Shown here in pieces: positions 1-14,500 of a stretch of DNA of 64,000 nucleotides. A program made the translations under genes and the position numbers. Every line of letters begins with the position of its first letter. Within the stretch, counting starts at the first letter, position 1. Source of the stretch: Streblospio benedicti (Eukaryota; Annelida; Polychaeta; Spionida; Spionidae); NCBI GenBank assembly GCA_019095985.1, contig CM032660.1, forward strand, positions 35,918,437-35,982,436. Reading direction: 5' to 3'. A model generated the notes under the pieces. That model was not told the DNA's origin. It ran no database searches and saw nothing but the letters and a program-made list of their open reading frames with translations.

Positions 1-138
1 AACAGAAAACCTCAATGACGGAAACTTTTCTCATGCATTACCTATTAGAAATGTCACTAAATTATAAAATACACAACCTCTGCAATGGAAGGATTTGTGA
101 CTGGAAATTGGATTCTGTTGTGGAGGACATTCACTGTA
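1..138 (-). mobile_element. TIR MITE family B (TACAGTGAATGTCC), cut by window start
   Basis: Reverse-oriented relative to the copies at 8042 and 37373; ends with GGACATTCACTGTA at 125-138. The TA at the end fits a TA target duplication. The remaining intron to 613 holds nothing recognisable. Confidence 0.65.
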
Positions 139-613
139 CACTATATACTCTTATGTCAGAACTACACATGACAAGACTAGTAGCCTACTTGTCATACGTA
201 GACCCAGAGAAATAGTATAAAAAATTCATTAAGCATAGTCTCGTCAAAATTTAAATTCTATCAAAGTAAGGAATATTTGAAAAGTATTATATATATTTGA
301 ATGGTTGAAAAGAAGGCATTTGGATTGATGTGGTAAAAACGTGGGTTTGTTTTACATTACTCATCTCAAATATTGCATAAACTTGTGCCTGCCTCATTAC
401 TTAAAGTTCAAATATCCTTTTGAAAAAAGTCTGATTTTCATTGCTTAACATGAAAGCTTTTCAACTGTCATACTTTGTCTTGGAAATAATAGTTTTCTAT
501 AGAAATGAAAGAAGGTATTGCTTCTATGCAATACTTTGCTGTTTTATAATCATCAGCAGCAAAGATTAGTTTTAAGTTGGTGCTAAATCTATTACAACGT
601 GTTTTTATTTCAG

Positions 614-3600
614 AGGTTTGTTGAGGCTGTTACTCCTAAACTGGCAAATCTTCATCCCTCATCCGTGCTTGATGCACTCCATGCCAAATGCTGCAAGTCG
701 GTGGAGTCGCAGAATAAATTGGAGAAGTGCAAAGATGACACAGTTGTTGATGCTCCAGACGCGCAGTCCGACAGCTCGGAGCAAGAGAGTAGAACATCCC
801 GCTTACAGGTGAAATACAGTGTATCATTGAAATACAGTAGAACCTCTATTATGACCATCTATGGGACTGGCCTCAGGTGGTCTTAATTGAGAGGCGGTCT
901 TTTTATGGAGATTCAAATTGGTCTCTTTGTAAAAGCTGCAAAAAATGGTCTTATTATAGAGGTGGTCTCAATAGAGAGGTGGTCTTAATTGGAGGTTCTA
1001 CTGTATAGTTGGTTTTGAATTGTAATTTAGTAATTTATATTTGAAACTATTAACACCGTTTGAAGCAACCACAAAAATGTCAAGTATCTTGTTTCTTCAC
1101 TGTAATCATCACTGGTAAAGCTTTGCTATAAACCATGTATATACTCCCCAGCATGTTGTCAACAAATGGTGTGATATCAAGATTATATGATTAAAAATAC
1201 CATTTGACATCATTTCTAATGAAACCGAATATAGTAGAACCTGCCTATTAGAACCTTTGGGGCCTGTGTTAGATAATCTCAATAGAGAGGTGGTCTCTAT
1301 CAAGAGGTTCATTTTGGTAGCTTTATGAAGGTTTTAGACCGGGAAAAGTGGTTTTATTATGAATAGAGGTGGTCTCATTAGAGGTAGTCTAAATGGAGGT
1401 CCTACTGTATACATCATGCTTTTACGCAAAGAGAAATAAATAGAAAAAAATTAGGAAAGACCTAATCGCATTTATTGTATTTTGCAGGTGTTTTTCTCGC
1501 TGTCTAAGATCAACGTGTGCCTGCTGCAGGCCACGCTGGTGGAGGAAATGATTGCGTTCTCTGCCATAGAGAAGGTCAAGGAGCTGACGTGTGTCAGCAT
1601 GCTCGCCCTGTGTGTCGACGGCATACAGGTACACATCCAGCCTCCTCCACGTTAAGAGGATCAGGTTGAATTCTTTATTGTTGATTTTATTTTTAGCAAC
1701 ATCAAGACTACAGTGGATCTTTATCATATTTGCAGTCAATAAACAATAGCCAGTAAACTTGGCTAACACTGCCTACATTATGTGGCCTGATGGCATAGCC
1801 ATACCTTACTGCAGTTGATTAGACTAGGTGTTTGTTGGGGAGTGCGGTTATAAGGGGACAAGAAATCCCACATCCGTAATTTTTTTGGTCTTATTTCCCA
1901 CATCCTAAAAATGTTATGACATTTTCCCCACATCCCACTTCCTTGAAACCCCACATCCCTCTCTTTTGGGATCTTTTTTCCCACATCCCTCTTTTTTCGG
2001 CCATTTTTCGGCCTTTTTTACCACGTTCCACTTCCTTATAAACCTGCCCCTTTATTGTGTAGGCGCAGCTGCTGCTGAGTAACCGGGCGCACCGTCCTGA
2101 TGCGGCGGGCGAGGACGAGCACGTTGTGGACGACGGCAACACGACGGAGAGCGGCCCCAGCGACGACGCCACTGCCGGACCCGGAGAGAAGCAGTACGAG
2201 GACGTTGTGAGTGCACATAGCTTATCTTATTGTCATCACTCGCTAGAATGATATGCCAAAAATTATACTTGAAATACTGAATTTGACCTTAGTGATCTTA
2301 ATAGAGAGGCTGCTACAGCCTCTCTATTAAAGATCGCTAAGGTCAAATTCAGTATTTCAACTATAATTTTTGGCATACCATACTAGCGAGTGACGACACT
2401 GTGGTGCCCAACGAGAAACACAGTACGAGGACGTTGTGAGTGACAATATCTTATTGACACCTGGGATCAGTGTATGCGGTCTCAATGGAGAGATAGTCTC
2501 TATACAGAGGTTAATTTGGATAGCTTTATGAAGGTTTGGCACTGTGAAAAGCAGTCTTATTATAGAGGTAGTCTCTATATGGAGGTGGTCTTAATTGGAG
2601 GTTCTACTGTAAATTATTAACACCTACAGTAGAACCTCTCTATTAAGATCACCTCGGAGGCTGGACTCAACAAGTCTCGATAGTGTGATGTGAAGGAAGA
2701 AGGAAAGGAAAGGGAAGACCAAAGGAGACTTGGGATGCAATCATGCAGAAAGATTGGTCACATTTGGGCATGTGTCTGATAGATCCTGGTGGCCGAAAGG
2801 CTTGGGGTTGACAGTTGAGATATAGACTGGGCAGCCAGGCCACACTCTCTGAATGAGGAATAATTAGGGTCTGACAAATAAACTTAGGATTTGATTGATT
2901 GATTCATTCATTGTCACTGGTGGTTTGTCTGCCAATGCTTTGGGAAACCCTTGCATATGGTGGCCACACAGTATATAATCTCATCTCATATGTATCACAC
3001 CAACACAACTTCTTGTATATATCTAATCAAATGGTAATCTTTTCGTACAGGTTGGCTCATTGAACATTCGACGTATTCACGGACAGTTGAGAAGAATGAA
3101 GCGAAACTCCAACTTCTCTGATCACGTGATCCTCACAGCAATCCCAGAGTATCAGAGTAAAGTCCTCTTCTCCTTCCAAAAGCAGAAGTCCGTGTCCGAA
3201 TCTCCAACACCCGGGCGATCAGAGTCGAACTCTTCAATTGAAGGCAAGAATTGGGGAACTTTGTTCGCCATGCAATTTGAGGGAATAACAGTCTCTTTGA
3301 TGAAGTTAAAGGCCACGTGAAAAAAACTATAAATAGCATATCCTATCTTCAATATGGCGCATACTATCCAATCACCACTTAACAGCCAACTTGAAGTCTA
3401 AATGTGAAAATTAAAACCTGAATTTCTTTGGCCCAAACAAGTGACTCCGCATTTTGATTTGACCTATTTGTACATGAATATCCAATACATAAATACAACC
3501 ATATTTTGTTTTATGACAGCTTACAATAATCATGATATTTATGTTTTTTCTGAAGGAAAAGTTTGAAAATTTGAAACTGATTGACAGCTATTTAGATCCC

Positions 3601-5569
3601 GCCTCCAGATTTGAAATCCTTGATCTACATTTTTTGCTGCTGATAATGCCCTAATGGCTCCATGTACTTAGAGGCTAGAGTAATCAGCCTGGGTCAGTCT
3701 CATACAACTAATGAGCAAGACCATCTGAGCAGTGCAGCATCACGGCTGCTGCCATCTGTCACTAGCAACCACAGTTAGAGCATTGTTCGCTAGACTTGGT
3801 GTTTATATCAATAGCCAATCAAAGTGGGCAGAGGCACCAATGAGATACTAATTGCTGTGCGGTGGGTAAATGCTCGGTTTGTCACTGGGATCTTTAAGCA
3901 GAAAAGTTGTTATGTTTTAATATATTGTCAATACAAGTTGTTTATACAAGCTGTGTAAAAAATTAGGGCTTGACTCTTCTGTTGCCTCATCTCACTGTGG
4001 TTTTTTTGAAAAAACATTTGAACTAACTTAATAACTTAACTCTATTAGATTAATGGTAATATATGCTTTTTGCTTTCAGCTGTGGAAGATATTGCAGGCT
4101 TCATCATGTTTGAATGTGGACTTGAAGATATTAGATTGTCTGGTGCATCACGAAGTGGTTATCAGGTATTACACCATTCTAGTTCTATTGAATTCAGTTA
4201 TAATGAAATAAGATAAATGAACTATAATGTTCATGCCTTGAAAACAAAAGCACAAACAATAATATTAAGATTTGTCTCATTCTTTTTGCGTCAGAATTAC
4301 TTTGTACATCACCGTAAACCTAGTCTGATCCTTCTGCATGTGATATTCATCTTAATTACTAATGTTCATTTCAAGATGCTTTCTACATCAGGTAAAGAAC
4401 GAACCCAATGCCAGCATGAGCTTTGATGGTGCATCAGAAGACCTGAATATGGAAGGCGGCTCCCACCTGAAGGGTGATGCGACCAATGCAGTTCTCCAGT
4501 TCAAAGATGTGTGGTTCAACTTTGCTGCCCCACCGCCATCTCCGAAGAAGCGCAAACTGGATTATACCAGACTTGACTGGAATCTACTCAGCACGGCGAC
4601 GCCCGCTATCAACTCATGGATGAACCCCAGTCATAGGTTTGTTACTTCATAGATTTGGAGCTGAATGGATTTTTTATTTTGACATGAATAAGAAATCTTA
4701 TTGTAAAATGCACTAAAATGCTAAACTTGCATCGAAATTGAATTTCGTGAAATGGCAGGAATTTAATTCCTCCTGATGCTTGCATTTACCTATTCCCTAT
4801 AACCTATACTCAACACTCAGGCTTTTTACTTTTTGTTGCATTTCGGTATTAGATATTTCTCTTATGATATACATGTATATAGATTTAGTGAAATTTGCTA
4901 CTTATCTCTAAATTGAATGTACTAATTACCCTAAACAAAACTGCTTAAGGCAGCATTCAAATATTAATTGAATTTATCTGTGATATTATTGTATAAAGGT
5001 ACATGAGTAGCTTATTTTTAGATCTTCTCTCAAGATCAGTTGGTCAGGCCTAATGACCAACTGAGAGGATCATTTCATTAGGCCTGACGAAGCTCTTGAG
5101 AGAAGAGCGAAAGTCTTGCCAAAGACAGAAGTACAGATTTCAATAGGTATCGATTTAATTGAATATGATTTTGAACAATGAAACCCAATACAAATATAGA
5201 TTATTTGAAGTACAATAGAACCTCTATTAGACCAACACTCAGTGTTGGGTGGTCTCAAATTCTCAATAGAGAGGTGGTCTCTATACAGAGGTTCATTCTG
5301 GTATCTTTATGAAGATTTGGGACCAAGAAAAGTGGTCTTATTATAGAGGTGGTCTCAATAGAGAGGTAGGTGGTTTTATTAGAGGTTTTACTATACTTTC
5401 ATATTTGCGTAGGCTGGCTGTAGCGATCAAGGCTCTGGTGACTGACCTGGACCGGCGTATCTCCACCACGATGGCCTGTCTGATGACCGAGGCCCTGGAG
5501 GTGCAATCCATACACATGCCCATCCGCAGCAAGTTCAACAAACTCACGTCACTCTCCAAAATCATGCAG
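614..5569 (+). CDS. BLTP1: BLTP1 exons w1-w7 (window numbering)
   Basis: Exons: 614-808, 1488-1628, 2063-2206, 3051-3243, 4080-4165, 4392-4636, 5413-5569. w1 starts in phase 0 (RFVEAVTPKLANLHP). w4 carries SLNIRRIHGQLRRMKRNSNF, a strongly conserved BLTP1 block, and w6 has VWFNFAAPPPSPKKRKLDYT. The donor of w4 is GAAG|gcaaga, a GC-AG intron; phase requires it, since the GCT codon across the junction joins SSIEA to VEDIAGF. w3 is GC-rich, poorly conserved in character and acidic (HRPDAAGEDEHVVDDGN). The w7 acceptor lies 18 bases after the end of a MITE. Confidence 0.92.
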
Positions 5570-8500
5570 GTTCGTCTATTGATTAATATTTTGTATTCTG
5601 AACTTTTTTGACTTCTATATTGTTTTTGTAATCTTAGACAAATCTCTCTATATATATAAAGGAAGAGGTGATTTTTTGTGTCACAAATGGCTTTTTAACC
5701 ACAAGACGCACACTTCAAATTATGTATGTACAATCAAGACAACTTGGTGGTCATTCCCATTTCACATTTCAAACCAAATAAATTGGTTTTAATGATAAAA
5801 ACAAGAAAAAATAATTTTTAGAGATGTTCGTTATCCTGCTTACAGCGCCATGTTTTTTAATCACGTTAAACATTTGTGTAAGTCAAACATACGTTGCACG
5901 TCATAGTACAGTCACCTATATTGTAGAGGGATGAAGACAAGCTTTGTGTGTTCATGTTGGGCTGAGGTGGTGGTGGTTTGAGGGGGGGGAGGGGTTGGTT
6001 GGTGTGAGGAAATGAGGTCAAGGGGGAGGAAATAAGGAGAAAGGGAGGAGCATTTAATCTGTTCCAGATTTCGTGTTTCAACCCGAGCAGTAGGAAGGGG
6101 GGCATGGAGATGCATTTAGACTGATCTGGACCTGTTTATATGGGGATGGGGAAGAGAGGGTTGGGAAGAAAGGGGTGGGGGTGGCGGCCAAAGGAAGGGG
6201 TAGAGGAGGGTGGAACATTTAATCTGTTCCACACATGTTTACCATGGGTAGCAGAAGCTGGTGGGAGGGATATTAGAGGGATCAATCATTGCCATATACA
6301 TGCAGTGTGTATATGGCTATGACTTATGCTGATGGGAGAAAGGTGATGGAGGTGTATTATATCCGTCACCGACCTGTATTCTGACGGGAGCTGGTGTGAG
6401 AGAAGGGTACAGAGGAAACGATCTGGGGGGGGAGGATTTAATGTGTTCCAGATCTCTTCTGTTTCAACCCAAACAGCGCCGGGTATACAGCTAGTATGCA
6501 ATAAATAAAGAAAAAAGAAAAAGAAAAGATGCGTCCATTACTGTATGTTATAAATAATAAATGATGTATTGAATAGCTCCAGGATATCCACGTATAAGGA
6601 AAACAGGGAAAATTGCTGAAATTGCTTTTTATCAGGAAATCTCATTGTGCCATCTGCTGACTTACATTAGAACCTCTCTATTAGGACAACCTTGCGACCA
6701 GTGTTAGGTAGTCTCAAAAGAGAGGTGGTCTCTATACAGAGGTTCATTTTGGTAGCTTTATGAAGGTTTGGGACCATGAAAAGTGGTTATAGATGTGGTC
6801 TCAATAGAGAGATGGTCTAATTGGAGGTCTGCCAGCTCAACTTGTACATTGTTGTTGTATTATTGAACAGTCTCCATACACTATGTGTGTTGATGATTAT
6901 CAGGAGGACCCTCGTCAAGGTGGTGCCAGCTGCTGACTTGAACATTGTTTGCTATAGGAGGACCCGTCAAGTTTTGTTTGTACTTTTGCTTCTTTTGACG
7001 AACTTACGAGGGTTAGGTGTAAATACCTCGTTGCCACTACAGGGAGAAGCATTTGACCGAATTACCACCAAACTTCATATTTAGCTTCATTGTACAACTC
7101 TCCAGATTAGATTTTGGTGTACAGAGCAGCTGATTAGATTTTGGTGTACTTTGGCCTACTTTTGATGAAGTTACGATGTGTTTAATTGTTGTTCATCAGG
7201 AGGACCCGTCGTGCCAGCTGCTGACTGTTTTGCGGCGCTACATGGCGCGTGTGAGCTGTGTGGCGCTGGTAGAGGAGAACCTGGCCGCCGACACGATGCC
7301 GGCGCTCATCACCATCCAGCGCGGCCTGCTCGCGCTCATACGCCAGTGGAAGCACGTGCTCTACATGCCCATACTTGCAGACACCACGTTCAGGTACGTT
7401 CACACTGTGATGTATAGTCCGTGCATTGTAAGCAAGACTAATGAATGGGAAGTTTCCATTATAAGTATCAGCTGTCAATCATATGACTATATGTACATGC
7501 CCATACTCGCTGACACCACATTCAGGTCAGTTGCAACTGGGATGCCCCATAAATGTTACGGGTTCGATTCCTGGTCGCGTCACGTGGTGGTTGTTGAGCA
7601 AACTCATCTCTAAATAGGTGCATAGACTGATGATAGTGCATACTGCTGTTTTGCACCTACATGTTAATTACATGTACGTCCTCCACATGCCCATACTCGC
7701 TGACACCACATTCAGGTCAGTTACCAACTTCTGTGGCCGAATGGGTTGGGCGTTGGACTTGTAACTAGAAGGTTGTGGGTTCGATTCACGGTCTGGTAGT
7801 AGGTGTTGAGCAAACTTACCCCTAACAGGTTTCACACTGTTCCGTGGTACCCGTGTTTTAAATAGGTACAGGTCAAGCGAGTGAATGCAAATGTGAGTTA
7901 TAAGCACGTTTGTGCTACGGTTGCAATATATTGGATATAGTTTGAGAAGCATGCCAATGACCTGGTGCTGATGTAAAGTCATGAGAGCACTAGAATCATG
8001 ACTATAAACCACCACACTTACATTTACCAGCGCAAGTGTTGTACAGTAAATGTCCGCAACAATGGCACCCAATTTGCAGTCACAAATCCTTCCATTGAAG
8101 AGTGTTTCCGTTGTTTACTTCATAATTTACTTACATTATTATAAGCTAATGCATGGGAAACATATCCGTTATTCAATCTTCTGTTGTGGAGGACATTCAC
8201 TGTATTGACATGACTTGTTTGTGGTGTGGCTCTTTCATGATGACTATGATCAGGTCTACCTTTCTCTTTAGTTTCATTCAGTGAACCATCCATGTTGGTA
8301 GAGGAACTGGGTGAACCTAAAGCCAGATGCAAATCAGGGTTTAGATCTGAACCATCACATTTAATTCAACACTTGACACACTGGGGATAATAAAAGGCTA
8401 TTTTTGTCAAGCAAAATCCTTTACAAATTACAACAAATTACATAAATGCAAACATAAGTAGATAGTAAAAATATTGAAATAAAGATTAATTATTGATAAA

Positions 8501-11500
8501 ATTTCAAGAGGTTATATAAGAAAGAAACCAAGACCATATGAATTACACATTAATACAGTAGGACTTTACCTAATCTTGATACTGCTGCCAAGGAATAGTA
8601 CTCATATTTTAGATCTTAGAATGTTGAATACATTGTATTTAGTAAATAAGAATAATGGATTTTAATAAATTTTATGGATATAAAGCGAAATAAGGAATTT
8701 TGCTCTTTGCAAATCTAATTTCTAATTCACAAGGAAAGAAAACTTGAGCATTCACATCAGATAAGTACAGGGGTTTGAAAGAGCAACAAAGAATTCCAAG
8801 AATTTTATGAGAAATTTTTGTATTTCATTACAATTGAAAAGCTCAACATTATGCAGCTGAAACCTTTCATTCGACAATTTGTATCCAACGCACTTTTCAC
8901 CACAATGGCTTTTCTGTCTGCAAACATCGTACTCTCAATCATGACATGCTTTTTTGAAGTTGATTTTGACACCTATGTGATATTGATGACACATTTTACG
9001 ACCTGTTTCTATCTAAAAGGTAAAAGTATTCTTGTTAAGGAGGGTCTCACTGACGCTATTATTCCAGTGACGTTTGCGTGGTATCTGGTCAACGGATTTG
9101 TGATGCTCGTGATAAAAGCTCTGCCCATCAACACACCATATCGAAATTCTTCCAAACTTAACCACATGACAAGCTTGATAGGTTTCACAAATGTTTGGAC
9201 CATTGCTTACTTGATCTATTTGCGCGTTACTGGACGTTACGTTGAACTAAGAACACGGATATACTGGCCTCCTCTGTTCATGCGCCGCATAACACAACGC
9301 ACGTCAATTTATGGTTTAATTCTTAGATTATAGAAATCTGAGGGAAGCACTCGAACAACGTTTATGAGAAACGATTTTAGAACGCACTTGCTAAAATTGC
9401 ATGTTCATATGGATTTGTACATAATTTCTATCTATTTACATTGATAATATATGCAATAATGTTTTTAACAGTTTTATTATGCTTTTAAATTTTGTTAAGC
9501 CTTCCCTTTTACGATTGTTACTACCTTATTATGAGAAAATGTTTTTTTATTCTCAAAAAGAAATAAAATAAAATAAAAATAAACCAAATATATGAAAAAT
9601 TCATTGGAATTGTTTATTGTTCACTATGATTAAACTTCTAGAAATTATTCTTTAATAAAAAAAACATGAAATAATAGCTTACAACACAATCATCTATTAT
9701 ATAATTACTAGTTGGCTACCTTGCTGCTCAGGTTGAAACAGATGAAATGAACACATCCCTCCTCATCCCCCTCCGCCCCCCATCCCGATACAACAGCTCC
9801 CATCACTATACAGGTCTGGGACAATTAAACCCACCTCCATCACCTTCCTCCCATGTGACAGCCATATACACACTACATTTATATGGCAATGATTGATCCC
9901 TCTAACATCCCTCCCACCAGCTACTGCTACCCTTGGTAAACACATGCAGAATAGATCAATTGTTCCACCCTCCCCTACCCTTCCTTCCGCCTTCACTCTC
10001 CTCTTCTCCCCCCATCCCTCTCTACCTTATTCCCCTCTAAACAGGTCCAGAACAGACTAAATGCATCTCCATCAGCCCCTTCCTGCTGCTGCTGCTTGGG
10101 TTGAAAAGGATGAGATCTGGAACAGATTAAATGCTCCTCCCTTCCCTCCCTGGCTCACCACTAACCATACCCCCCCCCCCCGCATATGAATATACACATA
10201 TACACACCCTTTCTGCCACCACTCCTCCACAAAACAGGTGTGGAACCTCGTCTGTGATAATACGTGTGACGTGCAACGTATACACAAAAGTTTATCATAG
10301 TAAGGATGCTGTAAAATACTTTATTCTTCTATTTTAATAGTAGTAACAAAGAAAAAGATTTGGTTTGAAATGTAGATTAAAACGACCACCAAGTTGTCCT
10401 GGCTGTATATAATTTGGAGTGTGTACGTATTCTGTTTATAAAGCCTTATGTGACCAAAAATATCCCTTCTTCTTTTATATATATATATATAGAGAGAGAG
10501 AGAGATAGATAAGTGGATAAAAAACAAACAAAATACTGGTAAATATTCACTATAGAATTTCTAAATGCAACAAAACAAAAACAAAAAACAACAACAGCAA
10601 CAAACGAATCCAATGCTTGGACATTGATAAGTGACTAAATCGACCAATGAATGGCAATGCACAAACCTCCAAATAAAACACGTTGGAAATGTGACTTCAA
10701 TAACGCTACATCCTCTTTGGTTTTTACCTAGGCTGTATTTACATGAAGGTAGGGATCTATGAAAAATATCTTGAGAAAATGAAAATCTGTCTTGAAAAGT
10801 CATTGAAAAATCATTGAACGTAATGTACAAATCTGTGGAAACCCTAGTAGGGTTGGAGGTCATGTGTGAATGACTCAAGTCAATACTTTGCAATCTTCCA
10901 CAATCCAATCTCTATTATCACTTCTGTGTTCCTATTTATGCAAGCCACAATGGTATACTCTCATATTCATGATTTTTAGGAGTAAGCGCAAAGTTCCCTA
11001 CACTGTCACCTTCGCCATTCCCAATGAAGACAGCCTCGAAAAGCTGAGAATTCCAGAAGATAATGCTGATGATATCTCAATTGAGAATTATGATGCAGAC
11101 GAAAAGACGTCACTGCTGAAAGAGGGAAAAGCTCCGTCTCTGGGCAAAATGTCAGCAGGTGGCTCAAAAGTGAGCCTGGAAAATGGTGAAGAGAAGAAGG
11201 TTAGTATTGCATATCGACAACACATTTGATTACAGTAGAACCTCCAATTAAGACCACCTCTATTGAGACCACCTCTATAATGACTTTTCGCAGTCCCAAA
11301 CCTTAATAAAGCTACCAAAGTTAACCTCTGTATAAAGACCAACTCTATTGAGACAACCTAACACAGGTCCCTAAGGTGGTCCTAATAGAGAGATTCTTCT
11401 GTATTTAAAAAAATCAATGTTTTTACATCGCCATAAAGATTTCCAAGTCAAAACTCTGGTACGAAAGAAATACACAATTCAAGGCTACTTTGCAGAAGGT

Positions 11501-14500
11501 CAAAACAAAGATTGTGGTGTCGGGCAGTCAGCAGGAGTCGCCCACGAAGCAGCCGCTGAGTTACAAGGGGTCGGCCAGCGGCGGCAGCGGCATCCTCCAC
11601 CCACCACCCAGCGGCATCATGAAGGTACAATCTGTTCAAATTATTGTTTTATTTTTATTTTCAAACTTCTCTCTCTTGCACATCTTTTTTGCAAGCAGAT
11701 TTCAACCAAAATGTGTGAGAGGGAGAAGTTTGAAAATGTATGCCGAAAGCTCTGGGAAACACATATATATTGTGTGTTTTTTTAAGTATACCATAATTTC
11801 ACATCATTGTAAAAAAAATAACCAAAAACCATGGGCACATGGGTTGTGGAGGGCAGAAATCAACTGAGATTGGTAAATACCCATTCTTTCCTTTCCCCCT
11901 TCGTTGTTTACTTATACAGCCACCAGCTTTCGCAAGGCTGCCAAAGACAGTTTATTTAGGCCCTCATCCATATTTGAGAAATACGCCTCCATCTTTGATT
12001 TTTTCCCAATCTTCTAACATTGATTTGATTTATATCTGGGGATCTGAATAGAGATGTCATAATTATGACATAAGCATTTTCTTTACGCAATGTAACTATA
12101 AGCCTTCTATTCTAAAGCAATTATTTTTACATAAAATGCCCAAAACAATTGCAGAATAATAAGAATAAGATTATTTATTTTTCTTACATTAGTGGCCCGT
12201 ATAATAACGGCCTGAACGGCTGAAGTAAGCAGCCCCGGGACAATTACATCTTGTACTCATGAAAAGATCTTAAAGAGCTAGTACCGTATTCGTTCTTATA
12301 ATGCACCTGCCCCATTAAGCAGATTTAATATTATTTAATATTAGATTAAAAATTTATACAAATCTTGCTCTTTTTTGGCAAAGATTTCACCTACGGCGCC
12401 ATATTATAAGACTATAACACGCCGGTATTATTCCATATTCGGATAACCACATAACCATCCGGGCGCGTTGTGTTATCATATTCTGTGGGGTCAAAGTGAA
12501 AAAAATGCATGAAACGCGAAAAATTGTTGGGTGCGCTTATTAAGTTTTGTTTTTTTGCTGAAATTCATTTTTGTAAGCGCACTGTGCACTTATTAGAATG
12601 AATATTGTACTGTACATGATATTTTTCATCTCAATACTTACACGCACGTGTCCTCCAGCGCAACGAGAGCAACGTGAGCTTCCACTCGGCGCCGGGCAGC
12701 GTGACGAGTCAGGACGTGACCGGGATGCCGCCGATGGTACCGGGCACCTCTCTGCCCAGCACGCCCAACAGACACAGCCTCACCAAGCACCTGTCAGAGC
12801 TCGCCACCAAGCGCGAGGACGAGGACCTGTACAGGTGCAGACGACTTTTCACTTAAAGATTTATTTTGGTGTTAATTATTGTTATTTTGTTGTTTTTTGT
12901 GGGGTTATAGATAGTTAAAAGTATGTACAGTTACAACATCTACATCTACTGCTTACTGGCCAACATCAACAGGTTGATGGAATGAACCAAGAGAAAGTAG
13001 TGCCGACTAGGACAGCAGATGGCTTTTTTCACTTAAAGATTTATTTTGATTGTGATTTGGTTGGGTTTTGTGGGGTTATACATAGTGAAAAGTATTTTAT
13101 TCATTGTATCGATGGTTTTCAAACTTACCATGCTGGAAATATGTAGAAAATTTGTTCACATTTACTTTGAATTGTTGATGCAAGCACTGGTGAAAGTTAT
13201 TTAAGAGCAATCATCACTTTTTTAAAACTTTTTTTATCATATAGGGGCGGGCATATATGAGACTTTTAAAACTTTTTTTGTATCAAATAGGTGGATGCAA
13301 AGACAGCAGGAATCCACAAAACTGTGTTCACAAGGCAATCTCCACTATTATCCTAGTCTGGGTCAGGACTCCCTCATTAATACAGGTGAGTTTTGATATT
13401 TTATTCGTAGATTTGCTCAGTGGGCAAGCAAGTATGCTTTAAGAGAAACAATCTGATGTGTTTTGTTCATTATGAAATAGCCATCCATTTGAACAGTGCT
13501 AATAGAGAAACTAGGACAAAGAAAGTTCCGAGTTGTGAATGGCAAACTATAAAATAGTCAAAATATGTGTAGCCAAGAAATGTACACCAAATGATTTGTA
13601 TCAAACAGAACTTCACAGTGTGCTTAAGAAGCCGGAGAATAACGTGGTATTTTCTCAATATCTTTTACAAGTATAATTGAAAAGGCAATTATGTGCCTTG
13701 AATTGTTACTGTGCTATAGATGAGAGATATTAGATGGTAGATCATTGTGATTGGACCTCAACGTTCTGGACTATCTGACCTAATACCATGAGATAAGACA
13801 TGTAGGATTGTGTGAATAAGACTGATCAGAATTTATGAAAATAGCCAAAAACAAACAAAATATTTTTCATCTATTTTATTTTATTTATGAAAAAATACGT
13901 ATATGAACTGTACACACTAATAATGTCTATTTTTAACATTATTTGAGCGCAAGTAACAGGATTGTGCTTTTATTGATACAACACAATTCTTCGACGTAAT
14001 TTTCATTTTTCATAGTGGCTTTGTGCACCACTCTTTTTAATTGAAAATTTCAGTTGCCTTTTTTTTTTCATTTCTCAATCCTCCATGAAATAGGCATTAT
14101 TATCATCCTAATTATTAGAACATTTTTCTTGCTGAAAACTACAACAATGCTGATGATTGTGTGTGAATGTTCTGTACGTCTGTTCTGAATTTTTGTTTGT
14201 TTGGTTTTGTATGTCACTTGATGTACATTTTAGATTCACTTGTGTATCTTCTGTAATATCAGTTGTCTGCATTTTCAATGTTGTAATGATGCATAGACTC
14301 TTCATTGTCCATATAAAACTTCTATTTCATATGTTCCACTTTGTGTACAAGGATGTTTGCCATGTTTGATGATCTTGTTCTGTGTGAAGATTTTTGTGGC
14401 TGTGCTGTATTTGTGTTATGTTTGTGGTGAGTTTTATGGCTAACGTTGAGTGTTCTAGCCACTAGAGTGGCGCCTTTTTTGGTGGCTGGAGGTTGACAAT

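Noticed and set aside
5866-6501. Several ORFs on both strands (e.g. proline-rich 79 aa, 71 aa)
   Set aside because: They lie in the purine/pyrimidine-skewed interior of the Helitron at 5643-6494; composition artefacts.
7182-7478. Minus-strand 98-aa ORF
   Set aside because: Antisense shadow of GC-rich BLTP1 exon w8.
7727-7800. tRNA gene
   Set aside because: A and B boxes are present, but the same sequence with the same non-tRNA body recurs at 38452, so it is a SINE; the head does not fold into an intact cloverleaf by eye.
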